Below are positions 1-7,747 of a DNA stretch of 45,991 bases, one piece after another. Each line of letters opens with the position of its first letter. Positions within the stretch are counted from its first letter, which is position 1. Where the stretch lies: NCBI GenBank assembly GCA_902492755.1, contig CABUNB010000017.1:1-45991 (forward strand). Reading direction: 5' to 3'. The position numbers were made by a program, and so were the translations under genes. The DNA comes from an uncultured Collinsella sp. (GTDB lineage: Bacteria; Actinomycetota; Coriobacteriia; Coriobacteriales; Coriobacteriaceae). The notes beneath the pieces were generated by a model. It worked only from the letters and a program-made list of their open reading frames with translations. It did no database searches and was not told the origin of the DNA.

Positions 1-41
1 CCGCTGACCGGTGGACGGCACCGAGCCGTACGCTTGAATCG

Positions 42-80
42 AAGAAGGGGGAGGCCTCGCGGCCTCCCCCTTCTTTGCGT
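42..80 (+). terminator. Intrinsic terminator of an upstream gene outside the window
   Basis: A perfect 15-bp stem (42-56 with 61-75) closes a TCGC tetraloop. Only a short T stretch follows, but the arm itself ends in CTTCTTT. It presumably ends the transcript of a gene whose coding part lies left of the window. Bases 1-41 are too short to identify that gene; one frame has a stop at 5-7. Confidence 0.85.
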
Positions 81-144
81 TTATAAGAGGGTTGCAATAG
101 CGGGGATCGCCTTCGCTCAGGCGCTCTTACAGTTTGGCTGTATT

Positions 145-175
145 TTGAGTCCATCTAATTTATTTGAGCGATAAT
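145..175 (+). promoter_or_regulatory. Candidate promoter for coaE
   Basis: TTGAGT at 145-150 and GATAAT at 170-175 are separated by 19 bases and lie just upstream of the coaE ribosome-binding site at 193-198. The -10 matches five of six consensus bases; the spacing is longer than ideal. The rest of 77-203 shows no other feature. Confidence 0.4.
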
Positions 176-203
176 AACTCCCATTGGCGTTAGGGAGGAC
201 TAG

Positions 204-845
204 ATGTTTACCGTTTTTGTCTTGGGCAATATTGCTTCGGGTAAGTCGACTGCCTGCCGCTATCTCGAATCTCGCGGTGCCATGCTTATCGATCTGGATG
301 AGCTCGCCAAATCGCTGTATGTGCCTGGTTCCGAGATCGTCAATGCCCTTGCGGAGGAGTTTGGCTGGGACATTCTGGACGGGGAGGGTGGCATTCGCCG
401 CAACATCCTCGCTGCTCGAGCTTTCGTTTCGCCTGACACCGTCGCACGGCTCAACGGCATTGTTCATCCGGTCCTCATCGAACAGCTTTCGATGAGGATT
501 CTCGATCCGGTTTGTTGCACGGTTGCGTCTCCTCGTTATCCCTTTGCGGTTGTTGAGGTTTCTGCTCCGACCGGTTTTGAGGATGCGTTTGGGCTTGCCG
601 ATGAAATATTGGTCATCAGCGCTCCCTTGGAAGTCCGTCGCGATCGTGCCATTCATCGGGGTATGGAGCCCTCTGATTTCGATGCTCGCTCTGCATGTCA
701 GCCCGATGAGGCTTCGCTATGCAACATCGCAACGACGGTAATCGATAATGCTGCAGGCGATAACTTGCTCTTTGAACAGCTGGACGCGTGGCTTGCGCGT
801 CATGGCTTCTGTGATGTAGCTGATAAGGAGGAGGCCGATGCCTAA
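204..845 (+). CDS. coaE: Dephospho-CoA kinase
   Basis: Catalyses the last step of coenzyme A synthesis, ATP-dependent phosphorylation of the 3'-hydroxyl of dephospho-CoA, in the cytoplasm. The 213-residue protein begins with a P-loop, GNIASGKST at residues 8-16, followed by the family pattern of a short substrate-binding segment (IDLDELAK) and a late Asp-Asn (VIDNAAG). Length fits the family of about 200 residues. The ATG at 204 is preceded by AGGGAGG. The last eight bases overlap the start of the lytic transglycosylase gene (ATGCCTAA), implying translational coupling. The middle is more divergent than in proteobacterial CoaE, but the P-loop and overall plan make the call firm. Confidence 0.9.
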   Translation: MFTVFVLGNIASGKSTACRYLESRGAMLIDLDELAKSLYVPGSEIVNALAEEFGWDILDGEGGIRRNILAARAFVSPDTVARLNGIVHPVLIEQLSMRILDPVCCTVASPRYPFAVVEVSAPTGFEDAFGLADEILVISAPLEVRRDRAIHRGMEPSDFDARSACQPDEASLCNIATTVIDNAAGDNLLFEQLDAWLARHGFCDVADKEEADA

Positions 846-1419
846 GACACGTTTCTTTACGTGGTATCGCATGGCGCCACTTGCCGTCGTGTTCGTCTTC
901 GGTCTTATCTCGCTCGTTTACTCATATGCCCCCGCCGCCTTCTTTAAGCCGTTGTATCCGATTGACTATGAGGCGTACGTAAAGCAATCGAGCATTTCGC
1001 ACAATCTGGATCCGTATCTGGTGTGTGCCGTCATTAAATCGGAATCGAATTGGGATCCCGAGGCCGAGTCGAATCAGGGCGCTCAGGGATTGATGCAACT
1101 GATGCCCGAGACGGCCCAGGATATGATCGCCAAGGGTCTTGTCAACGGTGACGAGTATTCGGCCGACAACCTTAACGATCCGGCTATGAACATCGAATTT
1201 GGCTGTGCGTACCTTTCGTATCTTTTAACCTATTTTAACGGGTCGACCGACAGCGCCATTGCCGCCTATAACGCCGGTATGGGCAATGTCGACGGGTGGG
1301 CGCAACAGAGCACGTCGTTGCATAATGCGATCACCTTCCCCGAGACGCAGGCGTATCTGATTCGCGTCAATAACGCCTGGGTTCGCTACAAGACCCTCTA
1401 TCCCGATCAGTTCGTATAG
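838..1419 (+). CDS. Membrane-anchored lytic transglycosylase (GH23, SLT fold)
   Basis: Cleaves the MurNAc-GlcNAc bond of peptidoglycan to leave 1,6-anhydroMurNAc, outside the membrane. The 193-residue protein has a single N-terminal hydrophobic segment at about residues 12-36 (signal anchor) and then a compact SLT domain. Visible family motifs are IKSES with the likely catalytic Glu69, GAQGLMQLMP near 81-90, and AYNAG. There is no carbohydrate-binding or LysM domain. The start overlaps coaE by eight bases, and uvrB follows 51 bases later, so the three are probably co-transcribed. Wall remodelling during growth or division is inferred; the exact subfamily is not resolved. Confidence 0.88.
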   Translation: MPKTRFFTWYRMAPLAVVFVFGLISLVYSYAPAAFFKPLYPIDYEAYVKQSSISHNLDPYLVCAVIKSESNWDPEAESNQGAQGLMQLMPETAQDMIAKGLVNGDEYSADNLNDPAMNIEFGCAYLSYLLTYFNGSTDSAIAAYNAGMGNVDGWAQQSTSLHNAITFPETQAYLIRVNNAWVRYKTLYPDQFV

Positions 1420-1470
1420 GACTATGCCTGCCGCCTGCGTATACTGCAGATATATGAGTTAGGAGTATCC

Positions 1471-3711
1471 ATGGCGGAATTTGAAGTAGAGCGTGTTGGC
1501 GGAGAGCTTAAACGTTTTGGCGTTGAGGGCTCTGAGGTGCCATTTAAGGTCGTATCTCCTTATGAGCCTGCGGGTTCCCAGCCCAAGGCCATTGAGTCGC
1601 TTGTGCAGGGCGTGAGAGACGGAGATCGCTATCAGGTTCTGTTGGGCGTGACTGGCTCGGGCAAGACCTTCACGATGGCCAAGACTATTGAGGCCTTGGG
1701 GAAGCCGACGCTGGTCATGGCTCCCAATAAAACGCTCGCCGCTCAGCTTGCGAGCGAGCTTAAGGAATTCTTTCCCAACAACGCCGTGGTCTACTTTGTG
1801 TCGTACTACGACTATTATCAGCCCGAGGCGTATGTGCCGCAAAGCGATACATATATCGAGAAGGACTCCTCGATTAACGAAGAGGTCGAGATGCTGCGCC
1901 ATCAGGCGACCGCCTCGCTGCTTTCTCGACGCGATGTGATCGTTGTCGCATCGGTCTCGTGTATCTATGGCATTGGCTCTCCCGAGGACTATGCGGGTCT
2001 GGCGCCGAACGTCGACAAGAAAGTACCGCTCGAGCGCGATGACTTTATCCATGCGCTTATCGATATCCAGTACGATCGCAATGACTACGATCTGGCGCGC
2101 GGCACCTTTCGCGTGCGCGGCGATGTCGTCGACGTGTACCCGCCCTATGCCGAGCATCCGTTGCGGTTTGAGTTCTTTGGCGACGAGGTCGAGCTGATTG
2201 CCGAGATCGACGAGGTCACCGGCGAGATGCTGCGTGAGTACGAGGCCATTCCCGTGTGGCCGGCGTCGCACTACGTTACTGAGAAGCCTAAGGTCAAGGC
2301 GGCCCTGAAATCAATCAGCGAAGAGTGCGAGAAGCGCGTGGCCGAACTCAAGGCAACCGATAAGCTGCTCGAGGCCCAGCGCCTACAGCAGCGCACCGAT
2401 TACGATCTCGAGATGCTTGAGACCATGGGCTTTTGCAACGGCATCGAGAACTACTCTCGTCACCTGGACGGGCGCAAGCCAGGAGAGCCGCCGTTTACCC
2501 TGATCGATTACTTTCCCAAGGACATGCTCTGCATCATCGACGAGAGCCATGTGACGGTGCCGCAAATCCGCGGTATGCACGAAGGCGACCGTTCGCGTAA
2601 GGTGACGCTAGTGGAGCATGGTTTTCGCCTGCCTTCGGCGCTCGATAACCGTCCGCTTCGTTTCGATGAGTTTGAGGCGAGGATCCCCCAGTTCATCTAC
2701 GTTTCGGCCACGCCGGGTGACTATGAGCTGCGCGTTAGTCAAAACGACGTCGAGCAGATTATTCGTCCGACTGGCCTGCTCGACCCCAAGATTGACGTGC
2801 GCCCAGTTCGCGGCCAGATTGACGATCTTGAGGATGAGATTCGCGAGCGCGTGGCGCGCAAGGAGCGCGTGCTGGTGACGACGCTGACCAAGCGCATGGC
2901 CGAGGACCTGACCGATCATCTGCTTGATGCCGGCATTAAGGTCAATTACATGCATTCCGATACAGCGACGATGGATCGTGTCGAGATCCTGCGTACGCTG
3001 CGCGAGGGAAAGATCGATGTTCTCGTTGGCATCAACCTGCTCCGCGAGGGTCTGGACCTTCCCGAGGTCTCGCTGGTGGCAATTCTCGATGCCGATAAGG
3101 AAGGCTTCTTGCGCAACCGCCGTTCGCTGATTCAGACGATTGGCCGTGCGGCCCGTAATGCCGACGGCGAAGTCATTATGTATGCAGACGTTGTGACCGA
3201 TTCGATGAAAGAGGCCATCGAGGAGACGCAGCGCCGCCGCGAGATTCAGATGGCATATAACGAAGAACATGGCATTGTGCCCAAGACGGTCCGCAAAGCC
3301 ATTAACGATATCTCGAGCTTTATCGCCGAGGCCGAAAAGACCGTGGGCTCCAAGGGGCGTTCGAAAGGCGACTCGCTGGGTCACGGCGCGTTCTATACAC
3401 CCGATGAAAACGGCGAGGGCGCCGTACCGGAGACGGTGGCGCCCGAGCAGACGCTTGCCGAGCAGCTGGAAGGGCTGCCGCATGACGAGCTCGTGCGAAT
3501 CGTCGAGACCATGGAGGAAGACATGCGTAATGCTTCCGCCGCCATGGACTTTGAGGAGGCGGCACGTCTGCGCGATGCGGTCGTCCAGATTCGGGCGATG
3601 CTCGAGGGTGCATCTGAGGACGAAACGATTGAGCGTTTGCGTTCGCAGGCTCGCAAGGGTTCCACCTTTGCTTCGGGCAGAAAGCGCCAGGGCGCACGAT
3701 TTAAGAAGTAA
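1471..3711 (+). CDS. uvrB: Excinuclease ABC subunit B
   Basis: DNA damage-verification helicase of nucleotide excision repair. It is loaded by UvrA and then recruits UvrC. The 746-residue protein has Walker A GVTGSGKT (59-66), the Tyr-rich beta-hairpin YYDYYQPEAYVP that probes the damaged strand, the DESH helicase motif, SATPGDYEL, the QTIGRAARN motif VI and a C-terminal UVR coiled-coil (FEEAARLRD). It is longer than E. coli UvrB (673) because of a charged, Gly/Ser-rich linker of about 50 residues before the UVR motif. The ATG follows TTAGGAGTATCC. uvrA and uvrC lie 6 and 12 kb downstream. Confidence 0.98.
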   Translation: MAEFEVERVGGELKRFGVEGSEVPFKVVSPYEPAGSQPKAIESLVQGVRDGDRYQVLLGVTGSGKTFTMAKTIEALGKPTLVMAPNKTLAAQLASELKEFFPNNAVVYFVSYYDYYQPEAYVPQSDTYIEKDSSINEEVEMLRHQATASLLSRRDVIVVASVSCIYGIGSPEDYAGLAPNVDKKVPLERDDFIHALIDIQYDRNDYDLARGTFRVRGDVVDVYPPYAEHPLRFEFFGDEVELIAEIDEVTGEMLREYEAIPVWPASHYVTEKPKVKAALKSISEECEKRVAELKATDKLLEAQRLQQRTDYDLEMLETMGFCNGIENYSRHLDGRKPGEPPFTLIDYFPKDMLCIIDESHVTVPQIRGMHEGDRSRKVTLVEHGFRLPSALDNRPLRFDEFEARIPQFIYVSATPGDYELRVSQNDVEQIIRPTGLLDPKIDVRPVRGQIDDLEDEIRERVARKERVLVTTLTKRMAEDLTDHLLDAGIKVNYMHSDTATMDRVEILRTLREGKIDVLVGINLLREGLDLPEVSLVAILDADKEGFLRNRRSLIQTIGRAARNADGEVIMYADVVTDSMKEAIEETQRRREIQMAYNEEHGIVPKTVRKAINDISSFIAEAEKTVGSKGRSKGDSLGHGAFYTPDENGEGAVPETVAPEQTLAEQLEGLPHDELVRIVETMEEDMRNASAAMDFEEAARLRDAVVQIRAMLEGASEDETIERLRSQARKGSTFASGRKRQGARFKK

Positions 3712-3714
3712 CGA

Positions 3715-3750
3715 ACAGGCCCCGAGTTCCCTGTGGAGCTCGGGGCCTGT
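3715..3750. terminator. Hairpin between convergent uvrB and oxidoreductase genes
   Basis: Arms 3715-3726 and 3739-3750 pair perfectly over 12 bp and continue over four more pairs to a CTGT tetraloop. It lies between two convergent genes and has no long T-run on either side; the minus-strand side reads TTCGTTACTTCTT. It could serve both directions. Confidence 0.7.
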
Positions 3751-3776
3751 GCCATTCGGGTGCGAGAGTTCGTGTG

Positions 3777-5417
3777 CTAGAGGTCTGCAATCAGGGCTTC
3801 GGCGCAGCGAATGCCGTCGGTGGCGGCGCTCATGATGCCGCCGGCATATCCAGCTCCCTCGCCGCAAGGGTAAAGACCCGGGGTCGACGCGGCGTGGCAC
3901 GCTCGGTCGCGGGTGACGGTGACAGGCGAGCTCGAACGCGTCTCCACGCCGGTGAGGACGGCGTCGGGGCGGTCGTAGCCGCGCAGCTTCTTACCAAGCA
4001 GGGGGATTCCCAAACGAAGTGATTCAACGATATGCTGCGGGAGGGCTTCGTCGATTGCCGTCCAGGTCACGCCAAGTGGATAGGTGGGCTTCACTTTTCC
4101 AGGTGCCGTGCTGGCACGCCCCGCAAGGAAATCTCCGACGAGCTGTGCCGGTGCGTTCCAGTTGGAGCCGCCCAGGCGATAGGCGGTCTGCTCGCAGGCG
4201 CGCTGGAGTTCAATGCCCGCAAGCGGGTCATCGCTGGGAAGGTCGTCGGGCGTGACGTTAACGAGTAGGGCGGCATTGGCGTTGCGCCCGTCGCGGGCAT
4301 TGAGGCTGGCTCCGTTGACGCACAGATAGCCCTGCTCAGAGGAGGCGGCAACAACCTGCCCGCCGGGGCACATGCAAAACGAGAACACGCTGCGATCGTT
4401 GGGGAGATGGGCCACGAGTTTGTAAGGAGCTGCTCCAAGCGCCGGATGCCCCGCCGAAGGGCCATATTGGGCACGGTCGATGTCGCGCTGCGGATGCTCG
4501 ATGCGTACGCCCATGGCAAAGGTCTTTTGCGCGAGGGCCACGTTATGGGTCTTGAGAAGTTCGAATACGTCGCGAGCGGAATGTCCGCAGGCGAGAATGA
4601 GGTGCTTTGTGACGATTGTCTCGCTCGCGGTGTCTCGAGGCGATTGAACATCGATGCCGGTGATTGCGCCGGACGCATCGGTGCGAATGTCGATGAGTTT
4701 TGTGCGATAACGAACGGTCCCGCCGAGCTGTTCGATGCGCTGGGAAATGTTGGTGACGACGGAGGGAAGGATGTCGGAGCCAATGTGCGGCTTGGCGTCC
4801 CACAGGATATCGCGAGGCGCGCCCGCTTCGACGAAGGTCTCGAGAATCAGGCGATGGGCGGGATTCTTGGTTCCCGTATTGAGCTTTCCGTCCGAGAAGG
4901 TCCCCGCGCCGCCCAGGCCAAACTGGATATTGCTCTCGGGGTCGAGGACACGCTCCTTAAGAAAGAGGTCAATCGCCTGCGAGCGGCGAAGTGCCGGGTC
5001 ACCACGCTCGATAAGCAAGGGCTTGAGGCCCGCTTCGGCGAGGGTAAGGGCGGCAAAGAGGCCGGCGCAACCGGCGCCGACAACGACGGGACGCTCCTTG
5101 GGTGCATTGGGGACGGGGGAGGGGAATGAGGGCGCCGCGCCGTCAACCATGCGGATGCGCGAGCGGTCACGCTCGGCAACGCTACTGACTGCTTCCTGCT
5201 CAAGGCGGAGACTTGTCAGCTCAACCCGAAAACTCAAAATAAAATGAACGTCCCGCTTTTTACGGGCGTCGATAGACTTGCGATGGAGCTCGATGGCTTT
5301 AATCTGGGAATCCTTGCATCGCAGGGCTCGTTTGACAGCGCGTCTGCCAATAGCAAGGCAGGCAATTTCGTCGCCGGCCTCGTCGAGTGACGCGTGGACT
5401 TGGGTGATTTCGATCAT
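3777..5417 (-). CDS. FAD-dependent oxidoreductase (COG2509-type)
   Basis: A 546-residue flavoprotein of unknown substrate. An N-terminal region of about 100 residues (starting MIEITQVHASLDE) is followed by a Rossmann FAD-binding motif, VVGAGCAGLFAALTLAEAG, a middle stretch with GLGGAGTFSDGKLNTG, and a C-terminal FAD motif, PCGEGAGYAGGIMSAATDG. This is the plan of the uncharacterised FAD-dependent dehydrogenases of COG2509. I chose the ATG at 5417 because AAAGGAG sits eight bases upstream; the frame stays open to 5606 but overlaps the neighbouring gene. It is last in the minus-strand run mrp / HI0933-like / this gene, with a terminator-like hairpin before it. Confidence 0.85.
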   Translation of the reverse strand: MIEITQVHASLDEAGDEIACLAIGRRAVKRALRCKDSQIKAIELHRKSIDARKKRDVHFILSFRVELTSLRLEQEAVSSVAERDRSRIRMVDGAAPSFPSPVPNAPKERPVVVGAGCAGLFAALTLAEAGLKPLLIERGDPALRRSQAIDLFLKERVLDPESNIQFGLGGAGTFSDGKLNTGTKNPAHRLILETFVEAGAPRDILWDAKPHIGSDILPSVVTNISQRIEQLGGTVRYRTKLIDIRTDASGAITGIDVQSPRDTASETIVTKHLILACGHSARDVFELLKTHNVALAQKTFAMGVRIEHPQRDIDRAQYGPSAGHPALGAAPYKLVAHLPNDRSVFSFCMCPGGQVVAASSEQGYLCVNGASLNARDGRNANAALLVNVTPDDLPSDDPLAGIELQRACEQTAYRLGGSNWNAPAQLVGDFLAGRASTAPGKVKPTYPLGVTWTAIDEALPQHIVESLRLGIPLLGKKLRGYDRPDAVLTGVETRSSSPVTVTRDRACHAASTPGLYPCGEGAGYAGGIMSAATDGIRCAEALIADL

Positions 5418-5435
5418 CGAGGTCTCCTTTGATGC

Positions 5436-5467
5436 AAGAAAGAGGCCGCCCGGTGTCCCAGACGGCC
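5436..5467 (-). terminator. Terminator-like hairpin between two flavoprotein genes
   Basis: On the minus strand a 10-bp stem (two G-U pairs) formed by 5458-5467 and 5444-5453 closes a GACA loop and is followed by TCTTTCTT. It would reduce read-through from the HI0933-like gene into the next gene. Confidence 0.65.
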
Positions 5468-5496
5468 CGAATGCGTTTTGATTATAGACTGCGCGG

Positions 5497-6768
5497 CTAC
5501 AGGCTGCTTGCAGCGCGAATGCCCGAAATCCATGCCCACGCAAGGTTGAAGCCGCCGCAATCGGCGTCGATATCGAGCGCTTCGCCGCAGATGGAAAGCG
5601 GGGCATCGGCCGCGTTGCTCACGCAAAGGCTAGGCACCGAGACGCTCTCGATGGGCACACCGCCGCGCGTGACCTGGGCCGAACGCTCTTCGGCCGTTCC
5701 CTCGACGAGCAGCTTAAAGTGCTTGAGGATCGAGACCAGATGGATGACATCGTGTGAGCCCGGATGGCACCGCTCGAATGCGGCACAGGCAATGTGGGAG
5801 AGTTGCGGGGCGAGCATGCCATCGAGCCAGCGTGGGTCGCGTGGCGAAAAATCGCCGAGCAGCCCAAGGCGTTGCTTGAGCGTATCGAATAGTTCATCTT
5901 TGGACAGGTCGGGGAAAAAATCGAGCAGAATCGTGTCGCCGCGCTGGACGCGGCGGGAGAGGTTGAAGGCGGCAACGCCCGAGATGCCAAAGGTGCGGAA
6001 GAGTGCCTCGCCGTCTTCGTGCCAGAGCTCCTTGTGATTACGGGTGAGCGTCAGACGGGCTCGGACGCGCAGGCCATCTAAGGTCTTGAGGGCCGTCTGG
6101 TCTCCAACGACTGATGCCGACACGGGGCAGAGGACGGGGCGCTGCCCCGTGAGGGGAAGACTGAACAGCCGCGCGATGTCGACAGGGCTGCCGCCCGTGG
6201 CGATAATTACAGCCTTTGCTTGCAGTGTCTCGTTCTTGCGAGGGGCATCGGCGAGTGCCTTCCGAAGCGAACGGACCTCCGTTTTCCGGTCGTCGCGCTT
6301 TTTTGCCTTGAGTGCCCGCGCGGGACGATCTATCTGGAGCGCCCAGCCCTTGGGGGAGTTGGACGCCGAGATGACATTTGCCCCGCAAATCAAGGCGATA
6401 CCCAAGCGATCGCAAGCGTTGAGAAGCGCGTCGCGCACCGATTCGGCGCGAAGGGAGCGCGGATACAGCCGGCCTTCCTCGGAGGTCGTCATGATGCCCA
6501 GCGAGGAGAAGAAGCTACTAAGCTCTTGCTCGGGCTGGGGACCCATGACGGATTCGACAAACGCGGGGTTGTTGTACCGCTGGAAATCAATTGATTCGTT
6601 GGAAAGGTTGCAGCGGCCGTTACCGGTCGCAAGGAGTTTAAGGCCGCAGGCAACATCGCGCTCGATGATGCAGGCGGTTTTGCCTGCGCGTGCGGCCGTA
6701 ATGGCGGCGGCGAGACCCGAGGCCCCGCCGCCGATTACCAAGACGTCATAGGAGGCGTTTGCGTTCAC
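5497..6768 (-). CDS. HI0933/BaiN-family NAD(P)/FAD-dependent oxidoreductase
   Basis: A 423-residue flavoprotein. The N-terminus carries the FAD Rossmann motif VIGGGASGLAAAITAARAG and the family-typical GLKLLATGNGRCNLSN, which contains the signature Asn-Gly-Arg-Cys-Asn. The C-terminus has the glycine-rich GGFNLAWAWISG. Homologues include HI0933/YhiN and the bile-acid enzyme BaiN, but sequence alone gives no substrate. The GTG start at 6768 directly abuts the mrp stop codon (TAAGTG), so translation is probably coupled. In a gut actinobacterium a steroid-reducing role is possible but speculative. There is no bai-type cluster nearby. Confidence 0.85.
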   Translation of the reverse strand: MNANASYDVLVIGGGASGLAAAITAARAGKTACIIERDVACGLKLLATGNGRCNLSNESIDFQRYNNPAFVESVMGPQPEQELSSFFSSLGIMTTSEEGRLYPRSLRAESVRDALLNACDRLGIALICGANVISASNSPKGWALQIDRPARALKAKKRDDRKTEVRSLRKALADAPRKNETLQAKAVIIATGGSPVDIARLFSLPLTGQRPVLCPVSASVVGDQTALKTLDGLRVRARLTLTRNHKELWHEDGEALFRTFGISGVAAFNLSRRVQRGDTILLDFFPDLSKDELFDTLKQRLGLLGDFSPRDPRWLDGMLAPQLSHIACAAFERCHPGSHDVIHLVSILKHFKLLVEGTAEERSAQVTRGGVPIESVSVPSLCVSNAADAPLSICGEALDIDADCGGFNLAWAWISGIRAASSL

Positions 6769-7599
6769 TTAGGCCTCGTCGGTCTCGTGCGGGGCGATGG
6801 CCTCGACGGCAGAGACGGCCTGGGGCAGCATGCCGTCGGGCAGCGCGGTCTCAACCTCGCCCTTATCGCAAGCCTCGGCGAGTGCCGGATTGATGGGAAG
6901 CTGCCCCAAGATCTCGAGGTTGTAGCGCTCGGCGACCTCGGGGAGCTTGCTCTTGCCAAAGACCTCGATCTTCTTGCCGCAATCGGGGCACTCGATATAG
7001 CTCATGTTCTCGACGATGCCCAGAATGGGGACGTTCATCTTTTCGGCCATATTGACCGCCTTGGCGACGATCATCGAGACCAGATCCTGCGGGCTCGTGA
7101 CGATGACGATGCCATCGACGGGCAGCGACTGGAAGACGGTGAGGGCGACGTCGCCCGTTCCCGGAGGCATGTCGACCAGCAGGTAGTCGATGGGGCCCCA
7201 CGAGGTCTCGCTCCAGAACTGCCTGATGGCGCCGGCGATAACCGGGCCGCGCCAGAGGACGGGGTCGGTTTCGTTTTGGAGCAGCAGGTTAGAGCTCATG
7301 ACCTTGACGCCGTGCTCGGAGATTTCGGGCAGCATGAGATTGCCGAGAGCGTGGACGTGGCGTCCGCTCATGCCGAACATCTTGGGGATAGAGGGGCCGG
7401 TGATGTCGGCATCGAGGACACCGACCTTGTGACCGTGACGGGCAAGTTCGGTGGCTATGGCGCCGGTGACGAATGACTTGCCGACGCCGCCCTTGCCGGA
7501 AAGCACGGCGATAACGCGCTTGACCTCGGACAGCGTGTTTTCTTCAAATTCCTGCGGCGCGGTTTGTCCGCCGGCGGCCTGTGCGTGCTCGCAACCCAT
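6769..7599 (-). CDS. mrp: Mrp/NBP35-family iron-sulfur carrier ATPase
   Basis: A cytoplasmic P-loop NTPase thought to carry and deliver Fe-S clusters. The 276-residue protein has the deviant Walker A SGKGGVGKS, the switch-like DADITGPSIPKMFG, the VDMPPGTGD motif and a C-terminal CPDCGKK with the CXXC pair that binds a bridging cluster. The N-terminus holds a Cys in MGCEHAQAAGG. I chose the ATG at 7599 because AAAGGAG precedes it, rather than an upstream in-frame start at 7656. It heads a short minus-strand operon with the HI0933-like flavoprotein. A role in maturing a partner enzyme there is possible but unproven. Confidence 0.92.
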   Translation of the reverse strand: MGCEHAQAAGGQTAPQEFEENTLSEVKRVIAVLSGKGGVGKSFVTGAIATELARHGHKVGVLDADITGPSIPKMFGMSGRHVHALGNLMLPEISEHGVKVMSSNLLLQNETDPVLWRGPVIAGAIRQFWSETSWGPIDYLLVDMPPGTGDVALTVFQSLPVDGIVIVTSPQDLVSMIVAKAVNMAEKMNVPILGIVENMSYIECPDCGKKIEVFGKSKLPEVAERYNLEILGQLPINPALAEACDKGEVETALPDGMLPQAVSAVEAIAPHETDEA

Positions 7600-7654
7600 G
7601 TATGACTCCTTTGTATATGTTGGGGCCGGAGCCCCGCGATGTGACACGAGCGTC

Positions 7655-7684
7655 ATTGTACCCTCGTTTGCGAGCGGGAGTCAT
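7655..7684 (-). promoter_or_regulatory. Candidate promoter for mrp operon
   Basis: On the minus strand ATGACT (7679-7684) and TACAAT (7655-7660) are 18 bases apart. The -10 matches five of six consensus bases. The predicted start falls about 50 bases upstream of the mrp ATG. Confidence 0.5.
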
Positions 7685-7747
7685 GTGTGATGCGTCTGGC
7701 CGCGAGTGTGCGTTGCAATGTCATGCCACCCCAACGAGCGGGCGGGC

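Noticed and set aside
5418..5606. N-terminal extension of the COG2509-type oxidoreductase
   Set aside because: It overlaps the 3' end of the neighbouring gene and lacks a ribosome site, while the ATG at 5417 has a strong one.
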